From: Polaromonas sp.
GTDB lineage: Bacteria > Pseudomonadota > Gammaproteobacteria > Burkholderiales > Burkholderiaceae_C
Direction: 5' to 3'
Assembly (NCBI GenBank): GCA_013205645.1
Contig: JABMMH010000098.1
Coordinates: forward strand, 1-6,756
DNA: 6,756 nucleotides
Of this stretch, positions 1 through 5,343 are shown one piece after another. Under the pieces are notes generated by a model. That model was not told the DNA's origin. It ran no database searches and saw only the letters and a list, made by a program, of their open reading frames with translations. Both the position numbers and the translations under genes were made by a program. The stretch's first letter is position 1; every line of letters begins with the position of its first letter.

Positions 1-613
1 TGAGCTGACCTTTGTTCAGCTTGAGCAAGGCGGCGCTGAACTCTGGCACGTAGCTGCTGGGGTTGGCCCAATCGAGATCGCCGCCGTTGGCACCGGAGCC
101 AGTGTCTGTGGACTGCTTCTTGGCGATGTCTTCAAACTTGCCGCCTTTTTTCAGATTGGCGATGATGGTCTTGGCATCGGCTTCTTTGGCCACCAGAATG
201 TGGCGTGCTTTGTATTCTTTGCCGCCGTTGGCTGCCGCAAACTTGTCGTAATCGGCCTTCAGGTCGGCGTCCGTGATCGGATTTTTCTTTTGGAAGTCAG
301 CGAAGAGCTGGCGAATCAAAATGGTCTGACGTGCCAATTCCATCTGTACCTTGAAGTCGTCGGTGGCAGCCAAGCCCAGCTTATCGGCTTCTTGCATGAA
401 GACCTCGCGGGCAATCACTTCTTCGCGCAATTGGCCTTGCATTTCAGGCGTGATCGGGCGACCGCTGCTTTCAATTTGCTGGGCCAGCGAGTCGAGGCGT
501 GCTTTCGGCACGGCTTTGCCATTGACGATGGCGACGTTTTGGGCCATCACAGCGGTAGCACCAAGGCTCATCAGGCAGGTCAGGGCGGTAGCAACCAGAA
601 GATTTTTTTTCAT
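1..613 (-). CDS. Periplasmic PpiC/parvulin-type peptidyl-prolyl cis-trans isomerase, C-terminus cut by window edge
   Basis: Catalyses cis-trans isomerisation of prolyl peptide bonds and probably helps fold exported proteins in the periplasm. 204 complete codons are visible and the frame is still open at position 1. Residues 1-24 form a signal peptide: Met-Lys-Lys, a hydrophobic core, then cleavage likely after AVMA. Residues 25-130 are a helical SurA/PpiC-like N-terminal chaperone region. The parvulin domain begins near residue 134 with KARHILV (His138, the conserved parvulin histidine) and continues through GGDLDWANPSSYVPEF (residues 178-192), a family signature. The domain end lies outside the window. 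The ATG at 613 is preceded by AAGGA (624-620) with a 6-nt spacer, which supports this start. It lies 112 nt after bolA in the same direction, so it is either the last gene of that operon or has its own promoter. The family is certain; which of several paralogues it is cannot be told. Confidence 0.93.
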   Translation of the reverse strand, partial: MKKNLLVATALTCLMSLGATAVMAQNVAIVNGKAVPKARLDSLAQQIESSGRPITPEMQGQLREEVIAREVFMQEADKLGLAATDDFKVQMELARQTILIRQLFADFQKKNPITDADLKADYDKFAAANGGKEYKARHILVAKEADAKTIIANLKKGGKFEDIAKKQSTDTGSGANGGDLDWANPSSYVPEFSAALLKLNKGQL

Positions 614-688
614 GCGGAATCCTTGCGATCGTGAAAGAGGAAATAAGAGAAAAAGAAAAAATACGGGGGAAAGACCCAACACCAGATA

Positions 689-719
689 GTGGCAAGCGCG
701 TCAAACTCAAGCTTGCCAC
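689..719 (-). terminator. Hairpin just after bolA, possible attenuator or weak terminator
   Basis: A perfect 9-bp inverted repeat, GTGGCAAGC (689-697) and GCTTGCCAC (711-719), with a 13-nt loop, begins 7 nt past the bolA stop. On the minus strand no U-run follows directly. A pyrimidine-rich stretch, mostly T, appears about 28 nt further on (660-641). It is therefore not a textbook intrinsic terminator. It may be a 3' end stabiliser, a processing site, or chance. Confidence 0.3.
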
Positions 720-725
720 GGCGAA

Positions 726-1010
726 TCAGGGTTTGTCGATGATCTCTATGGCCAAAGCGTGTAGTCCTTGGTCTATGAAATTTTGCAGTGAATCATACAC
801 AAGCCGGTGCCTGGAAACGCGATTCTTGCCCGCAAAAAGCCCGCTGGCTATGCGTACGCGGAAATGCGTGCCGTAGCCTTCCGCGTTGGCACCCATGTGG
901 CCCGCATGGGCTGCGCTTTCGTCAATGATTTGCAACTCGGTGGGCTGCAAATCAGCGCGCAGCTGAGCTTCGATGGCGGCGACTGTTGGCAGCGATGGTG
1001 CGGCGCTCAT
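726..1010 (-). CDS. bolA: BolA family protein
   Basis: Small cytoplasmic protein of 94 residues with the BolA/IbaG fold. Family members pair with monothiol glutaredoxins in iron-sulfur trafficking, and some act as stress-linked transcription or morphology regulators. Visible family marks are HFRVRI (49-54), the F-x-GK turn (59-62), RHRLVY (67-72) and the C-terminal HALAIEI (84-90). Histidines at 35, 38, 68 and 84 are candidate cluster ligands; there is no cysteine. The length lies between those of E. coli IbaG and BolA. The ATG (1010-1008) overlaps the TGA of yciB (1009-1007) as ATGA and no strong Shine-Dalgarno precedes it, so translation is probably coupled to yciB. The symbol denotes the family; orthology to E. 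coli BolA in particular is not shown. Confidence 0.93.
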   Translation of the reverse strand: MSAAPSLPTVAAIEAQLRADLQPTELQIIDESAAHAGHMGANAEGYGTHFRVRIASGLFAGKNRVSRHRLVYDSLQNFIDQGLHALAIEIIDKP

Positions 1011-1633
1011 GGGGCTGAATCCGGTTTGATGTGTTTGTTCAGGTACACCGCCTGTAAGGCCACAAAGGCAAACATAAGACCAATGCCACCAAAGAGCTTG
1101 AAGTTAACCCAAGCGCTGGTCGAGAAATTGAAAGCCACCCACAGATTGATGACGCCCATCACGGCAAAGAACCCGACCCAACTCAAGTTGACGCGTTGCC
1201 AGATGGCATCGGGCAGGCTCATTTGTGCACCCATCAATTTTTGGATGCCGTTCTTTTTAAAGACCAACTGGCCTATCAGCAAAGCACCGCCCATGACCCA
1301 ATACAGCACGGTTGGCTTCCATTTGATGAAGCTTTCGCTGTGGAAGTAAATCGTCGCGCCACCCAGCAAAGTGACCAACCCGAGGCTGACCCAGAGCATG
1401 GTGTCTACTTTTTTGCCAGCGATTTTGAGCCAGAGAATTTGCAGCATGGTGGCCACAATGACCACCACCGTGGCCAACAGCACCGGCGCCTCGGCCGGGC
1501 CGACCATGCCGCCAGCGACCATGAAGCCGAGCCAGTCGGTCGCTGTGCCGGCGGCCCAGTCACGGTTGCCCTCGGCGTACTTGAACATGCCGAAGAACAG
1601 GGCAATCGGCAAAAAGTCGAACAAAATTTTCAT
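1007..1633 (-). CDS. yciB: Inner-membrane septation protein YciB/IspZ family, with an extra N-terminal loop
   Basis: Polytopic inner-membrane protein of the YciB (intracellular septation protein A) family, linked in other bacteria to cell-envelope synthesis and division; its biochemical activity is unknown. It has 208 residues, against about 179 in E. coli. Start: the frame is open upstream to 1705, but the family begins MK-x-LxDFLPIxLFF, which matches ATG 1633; upstream codons would overlap msrB. Hydrophobic segments lie near 3-19, 51-69, 78-97, 108-124, 150-169 and 178-197. Family marks are FHSESFIKWKPT (97-108), NLSWVGFF (149-156) and AWVNFKLFG (174-182). Residues about 21-48 are an insertion relative to E. 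coli. No clear Shine-Dalgarno precedes the start, which follows the msrB stop by 32 nt, so reinitiation or leaderless-like loading is possible. It overlaps bolA by 4 nt. Confidence 0.93.
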   Translation of the reverse strand: MKILFDFLPIALFFGMFKYAEGNRDWAAGTATDWLGFMVAGGMVGPAEAPVLLATVVVIVATMLQILWLKIAGKKVDTMLWVSLGLVTLLGGATIYFHSESFIKWKPTVLYWVMGGALLIGQLVFKKNGIQKLMGAQMSLPDAIWQRVNLSWVGFFAVMGVINLWVAFNFSTSAWVNFKLFGGIGLMFAFVALQAVYLNKHIKPDSAP

Positions 1634-1665
1634 GGCGTGATTATGGCGTGACGAAATGGGCGTTT

Positions 1666-2076
1666 TTATTTCGGCGTGAAATCCAAGGAAGCCGAATTCA
1701 TGCAATAACGCAGGCCGGTCGGTGCTGGGCCGTCCTCAAACACATGGCCAAGATGTGAGCCGCAATCTGGGCAGTGTGCCTCGACACGTTCACCAAAGAG
1801 CGAGCGGTCGACTTTGGTCTCAACGGCATCGCCATCCAGCGGTGCAAAGTAGCTGGGCCAGCCGGAACCCGATTCGTATTTGGTGGCAGCGTCAAACAGC
1901 GGTTTGCCACAGCAGATGCAAGCGTAAGTGCCGTCGGCCTTGTTCCCTTCGTACTTGCCGGTGAAGGCGCGTTCTGTCGACTCATGGCGGGTGATGTCAA
2001 AGGCGGCAGGTTCTGCGCCTTTTTCGGCCAACAGGGCCTTCCATTCGGCTTCGGTTTTTTCAATTTTGTAGGTCAT
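1666..2076 (-). CDS. msrB: Peptide-methionine (R)-S-oxide reductase MsrB
   Basis: Reduces the R epimer of methionine sulfoxide in proteins, using thioredoxin as the usual electron donor, and so repairs oxidised proteins in the cytoplasm (no signal peptide). It is a complete 136-residue single-domain MsrB. Structural zinc is bound by two CxxC pairs: Cys53/Cys56 (in CICCG, with an additional Cys55 between them) and Cys102/Cys105 (CPDCG). The SGSGWPSY motif lies at 69-76, GHVF at 110-113, and the catalytic cysteine is Cys125 in RYCMNSASLDF. Upstream conserved parts are TRHESTERAFTGKY (29-42). The ATG is preceded by AGAGGA (2088-2083) with a 6-nt spacer, a strong ribosome-binding site. It follows selO by 24 nt and precedes yciB by 32 nt, so co-transcription is likely. 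Confidence 0.98.
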   Translation of the reverse strand: MTYKIEKTEAEWKALLAEKGAEPAAFDITRHESTERAFTGKYEGNKADGTYACICCGKPLFDAATKYESGSGWPSYFAPLDGDAVETKVDRSLFGERVEAHCPDCGSHLGHVFEDGPAPTGLRYCMNSASLDFTPK

Positions 2077-2100
2077 GGGAATTCCTCTTTGAAAGTGATT

Positions 2101-3582
2101 TTACGAACTGCAGCTGATCTCAATGCCAGCGGCCCAATCGGGTGGGAAGTCGGCCAGCGCTTGGTGACCGGTAATGTCTTCGTGCTCGTCAAACGGCGAT
2201 TGAAGCACATGCAGCAGCGTCTCAACTTCTGAATAGTCTTGAACGCCCGCAGCGCGAATAGCCTGCTCCCCAAGGTGGTTGCGCAAAACAAACTTGGGGT
2301 TGGTCTTGCGCATCAGTGCGGAGCTAGCGTGCGGGTCTTGTTGTTCAAGACGAGCCGCGTAGGGCGTGGCCCAAATCTCAAAAGCGGCACGGTCTAAAAA
2401 GAGATCACGTACCGACTCGCGTCCTGCAGGTGTTGAAAAATCGCACAGGCGGCGCCAAAAAATAGTGTGGTCTATGCGCTGCGCTGCCAGTAACTTCAAG
2501 GTGTTTTCAATCAACGCTTTATCGTAGTTCTGAGCCGTCTCGCCGGTCAAACCGAGCTTGGCGCGCATGCGGTTTTCCAAAGCCGTTGGGAACACGGTTT
2601 TGTACGACTCCAGCGCAGCCAAGGCGTGCTCCTGGTTTTCAATCAAAGGCAGCAGCGCCTGACCCAGACAAAAGAGATTCCAATAAGCGATGTTCGGCTG
2701 CTTGTTGTAAGCGTAGCGCCCTTGGTTGTCCGAATGGTTGCAAATATGGCCGGGGTCAAAGGCGTCCAAAAACTGGAACGGGCCGTAGTCGATCGTCAGC
2801 CCGAGGATGCTCATGTTGTCGGTGTTCATCACGCCATGGCAAAAGCCCACCGCTTGCCACGCGGCCATCAACTCTGCCGTGCGTTCACTGACGGCTTGCA
2901 GCAAGGCAGCATAGGGCTGGGCGGCGTCGCGGCAGGCTGGGTAATGGTGCTCGATGACAAAGTCGGCGAGTGTTTTCAGTTGCTCGTGCTGGTTGGCGTG
3001 GCTGAAATGTTCGAAATGCCCGAAGCGGATGAAGCTTGGGGATGTTCGCGCCACGACGGCAGCGGTTTCAATTTCTTCGCGGCGCACGCGGTCGTCAGAG
3101 CCGGTGATGCAGAGTGCGCGGGTGGTCGGAATGCCCAAGCCGTGCATGGCTTCTGAACAGAGGTATTCGCGGATCGAGCTGCGCAACACCGCACGGCCAT
3201 CGCCGCCACGGGAGTAAGGCGTCAGGCCGGCACCCTTGAGTTGCAACTCCCTACCGCCTTGCAGCGTTTGCAGCTCTCCCAGCAGCGTCGCCCGACCGTC
3301 GCCCAGTTGCCCGGCCCACTGGCCGAACTGGTGACCGCTGTAAACGCTGGACAAGGGCTCGGTGCCCGGCAGCACGCGGTTGCCGGTGAAGGCCTCCAGC
3401 GCCTCTTGCGAGGCCAGCCAAGACGCGTCGAGGCCGAGTTCACGGGCCAGTGCCGCGTTGCGACTGACCCAGTACGGATTGCTGAGCGGGCGCAAGGGTT
3501 GCAGCGTCGAGAAGTCGTTGCCCAGCCGGGCGAAGCGGTTTCGCCAAGTCATCGGCGTGGTCGAAGGCAGATTCAAGGTCAT
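2101..3582 (-). CDS. selO: Protein adenylyltransferase SelO (YdiU/selenoprotein O family)
   Basis: Pseudokinase-fold enzyme that transfers AMP from ATP to Ser, Thr or Tyr of target proteins; in bacteria and mitochondria it is tied to oxidative stress. From ATG 3582 it has 493 residues. Key positions, as I recall them for Pseudomonas syringae SelO, fit at a constant offset of +3: Lys116 (QLKGAG), Glu139 (IREYL), Arg179 and Arg186 (ARTSPSFIR), Asp255-Asn256 (HGVMNTDN) and metal-binding Asp265 (IDYGPF). Cys281 in HICNHSD and Cys491 in the terminal CSS correspond to the redox cysteine pair described for the E. coli enzyme; Cys491 occupies the place of Sec in animal SelO, encoded here by TGC. Start: a GTG at 3624 would add 14 residues and lie inside a dyad; ATG 3552 is also possible. 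The Shine-Dalgarno is weak for all of them. It is the first gene of the selO-msrB-yciB-bolA run and divergent from the acyl-CoA synthetase. Confidence 0.96.
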   Translation of the reverse strand: MTLNLPSTTPMTWRNRFARLGNDFSTLQPLRPLSNPYWVSRNAALARELGLDASWLASQEALEAFTGNRVLPGTEPLSSVYSGHQFGQWAGQLGDGRATLLGELQTLQGGRELQLKGAGLTPYSRGGDGRAVLRSSIREYLCSEAMHGLGIPTTRALCITGSDDRVRREEIETAAVVARTSPSFIRFGHFEHFSHANQHEQLKTLADFVIEHHYPACRDAAQPYAALLQAVSERTAELMAAWQAVGFCHGVMNTDNMSILGLTIDYGPFQFLDAFDPGHICNHSDNQGRYAYNKQPNIAYWNLFCLGQALLPLIENQEHALAALESYKTVFPTALENRMRAKLGLTGETAQNYDKALIENTLKLLAAQRIDHTIFWRRLCDFSTPAGRESVRDLFLDRAAFEIWATPYAARLEQQDPHASSALMRKTNPKFVLRNHLGEQAIRAAGVQDYSEVETLLHVLQSPFDEHEDITGHQALADFPPDWAAGIEISCSS

Positions 3583-3616
3583 GCTGAGATTGTCTCTGAG
3601 TTGACTAAAAACCACA

Positions 3617-3650
3617 GGCCGCACGGGGAATCCCGCAACGCCGTGGGGCC
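3617..3650. repeat. Imperfect 10-bp inverted repeat in the divergent intergenic region
   Basis: GGCCGCACGG (3617-3626) and CCGTGGGGCC (3641-3650) are complementary at 9 of 10 positions, with one central G-G mismatch and a 14-nt loop. It lies within the likely selO leader. It could be a leader hairpin, an operator, or a chance product of GC-rich sequence. No T-run follows on either strand, so it is not an obvious terminator. Confidence 0.4.
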
Positions 3651-3657
3651 AGCTGCG

Positions 3658-3682
3658 GCATGATGTTGTTACGCGATCATGC
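3658..3682. promoter_or_regulatory. Perfect 7-bp dyad, possible operator between selO and the acyl-CoA synthetase gene
   Basis: GCATGAT (3658-3664) and ATCATGC (3676-3682) form a perfect inverted repeat around an 11-nt centre, 25 bp in all. It ends 26 nt before the synthetase ATG and overlaps the candidate selO -10 box. The size and half-site spacing suit a dimeric helix-turn-helix regulator, but no regulator gene is in view and I recognise no known consensus. Confidence 0.4.
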
Positions 3683-3694
3683 GAAAAAAGACAA
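3666..3694 (-). promoter_or_regulatory. Candidate sigma70 promoter for selO
   Basis: On the minus strand TTGTCT (3694-3689) is followed after exactly 17 nt by TAACAA (3671-3666). Each hexamer matches the sigma70 consensus at 4 of 6 positions. The -10 box falls inside the 3658-3682 dyad, so a protein bound there could block it. Weak by sequence alone; no better pair was seen in this gap. Confidence 0.3.
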
Positions 3695-3699
3695 GAGGA
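3694..3699 (+). promoter_or_regulatory. Ribosome-binding site that fixes the acyl-CoA synthetase start
   Basis: AGAGGA stands 9 nt before ATG 3709. The alternative in-frame ATG at 3679 has no Shine-Dalgarno and lies inside the dyad, so 3709 is preferred. Confidence 0.75.
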
Positions 3700-3708
3700 C
3701 GATTCAAG

Positions 3709-5334
3709 ATGCTCGGCTTAATGCAAGACCAACCGCTGCTGATTTCAAACCTGATTGATTTTGCCGAACGGCACCATGCCGACGTCGAAATCGTCTCGCG
3801 ACGGGTCGAGGGCGACATTCACCGCTACACCTACAAAGACGCCGCAAAGCGCTCACGGCAAGTGGCGAATGCGCTTGACGGCATGGCGCTACAGTTCAGC
3901 GACCGTGTCGCCACGCTAGCCTGGAATGGCTACCGCCACTTCGAGCTGTATTACGGCGTCAGCGGTTCGGGGCGTGTGCTGCACACCATCAACCCACGGC
4001 TGCATCCCGACCAAATTGCCTGGATTGCCAATCACGCTGAAGACCAAGTGCTGTGCTTTGACATGAGCTTTTTGCCATTGGTGCAAGCCGTCCACAGCCA
4101 GTGCAAAACCATTCGCCAATATGTCGCGCTGTGTGATGCCGACAAACTGCCGGCTGACAGCGGCATTCCCGGGCTCATCAGCTACGAAGCCTGGATTGCC
4201 CCACACCCGACAAGCTACTTGTGGCCAACGTTTGACGAGAATTCGGCTTCCAGCATGTGCTACACCAGCGGCACCACCGGCCACCCGAAAGCCGCGCTTT
4301 ACAGCCACCGCTCGACCACCTTGCACGCCTACGCTGCCGCCTTGCCCGACGTCATGAGCTTGTCGGCTGGCGACTCTGTGTTGCCCGTGGTGCCGATGTT
4401 TCACGTCAACGCTTGGGGCATTCCGTACTCCGCCTCTCTCACCGGGGCCAAACTGGTGTTTCCAGGGCCCGCGCTGGACGGCAAATCTATTTACGAATTG
4501 ATTGAAGCCGAGCAGGTCACCTACGCGGCCGGTGTCCCGACCGTCTGGCAAATGCTGCTGACCCACATGAAGCCGGCGGGTCTGCATTTTTCCAGCTTGA
4601 AGCGCACGGTGATTGGCGGTTCAGCCTGTCCACCGGCGATGATCACCGCCTTCAACGACGACTACGGCGTTGAGGTCTTGCACGCTTGGGGCATGACCGA
4701 GTTGAGCCCGCTGGGCACGCTGGGCAGCTTGAAGAACAAACATCAAGGCTTGCCGGCGGAAGACAAAATGAAGATTCGCCTGAAGCAGGGGCGGGCGATT
4801 TTTGGCGTCGACATGAAAATCGTCGATGAACATGGCGCTGAGCTGCCGTGGGACGGTAAAACCTATGGCGACCTGCTGGTCAAAGGGCCGTGGATTGTGA
4901 AGGACTATTACAAAGGGGAGGGCGCTGCACCGCTGGCGGGCGGCTGGTTTCCGACTGGCGACGTGGCCACCATTGACGCAGACGGCTACATGCAAATCAC
5001 CGATCGCAGCAAGGACGTGATCAAGTCGGGCGGCGAGTGGATCAGTTCCATCGACATTGAAAACATCGCTGTGGCACACCCGGCGGTGGCCATGGCCGCT
5101 TGCATTGGCGTGGCGCATCCCAAATGGGACGAGCGTCCGATCATTGCCGTGGTCAAAAAACCGGGGGCAGAGGTTAGCCGCGAAGAACTGCTGCGCTTTT
5201 ACGAAGGCAAAACCGCCAAGTGGCAGATCCCCGACGATGTGGTGTTTGTCGATGCGATCCCGATGGGCGCCACCGGCAAGATGCTCAAAACCAGGCTGCG
5301 CGAAGTGCTGAAGGACTACAAGCTGCCGAGTTGA
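3709..5334 (+). CDS. AMP-dependent fatty-acyl-CoA synthetase, ANL superfamily (DmdB-like)
   Basis: Activates a carboxylic acid in two steps, acid plus ATP to acyl-AMP and then to acyl-CoA. The cytoplasmic 541-residue protein is complete. Motifs in order: P-loop YTSGTTGHPK (185-194), HAWGMTE (325-331), TGD with ribose-contacting Asp418, the hinge DRSKD (432-436, Arg433), KSGGEWIS (439-446), and the C-terminal catalytic Lys524 in GATGKMLK. The opening MLGLMQDQPLLISNLI and overall length fit the group annotated as 3-(methylthio)propionyl-CoA ligase (DmdB) or medium/long-chain fatty-acid ligase. DmdB acts in DMSP sulfur metabolism, but this group is broad and often misnamed, so the substrate is undecided. 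No dmd or beta-oxidation genes adjoin; it appears to be a single-gene unit, divergent from selO and convergent with the efflux gene. The start is set by AGAGGA at 3694. Confidence 0.94.
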   Translation: MLGLMQDQPLLISNLIDFAERHHADVEIVSRRVEGDIHRYTYKDAAKRSRQVANALDGMALQFSDRVATLAWNGYRHFELYYGVSGSGRVLHTINPRLHPDQIAWIANHAEDQVLCFDMSFLPLVQAVHSQCKTIRQYVALCDADKLPADSGIPGLISYEAWIAPHPTSYLWPTFDENSASSMCYTSGTTGHPKAALYSHRSTTLHAYAAALPDVMSLSAGDSVLPVVPMFHVNAWGIPYSASLTGAKLVFPGPALDGKSIYELIEAEQVTYAAGVPTVWQMLLTHMKPAGLHFSSLKRTVIGGSACPPAMITAFNDDYGVEVLHAWGMTELSPLGTLGSLKNKHQGLPAEDKMKIRLKQGRAIFGVDMKIVDEHGAELPWDGKTYGDLLVKGPWIVKDYYKGEGAAPLAGGWFPTGDVATIDADGYMQITDRSKDVIKSGGEWISSIDIENIAVAHPAVAMAACIGVAHPKWDERPIIAVVKKPGAEVSREELLRFYEGKTAKWQIPDDVVFVDAIPMGATGKMLKTRLREVLKDYKLPS

Positions 5335-5343
5335 GTCGTTGGG

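Noticed and set aside
200..634. 144-codon plus-strand open frame at the left end
   Set aside because: It is the complement of the PpiC isomerase gene, whose signal peptide and parvulin motifs are clear.
1196..1651. 151-codon plus-strand open frame opposite yciB
   Set aside because: It is antisense to a well-supported membrane protein and has no credible ribosome-binding site or motif.
2626..3156. 176-codon plus-strand open frame opposite selO
   Set aside because: The minus-strand selO reading contains every catalytic residue; this frame is its shadow.
3583..3624. N-terminal extension of SelO to GTG 3624
   Set aside because: It adds 14 residues unlike family starts and falls within the inverted repeat; catalytic residue spacing fits the ATG 3582 start. 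Not fully excluded.
3624..3635. CGGG-GAAT-CCCG short hairpin
   Set aside because: Only 4 bp, in the loop and arm of a longer dyad; likely chance in GC-rich sequence.
3916..4587. 223-codon minus-strand open frame inside the acyl-CoA synthetase gene
   Set aside because: It lies entirely opposite a gene with all ANL motifs intact, is rich in His, Gly and Val from the complementary strand, and has no family resemblance.
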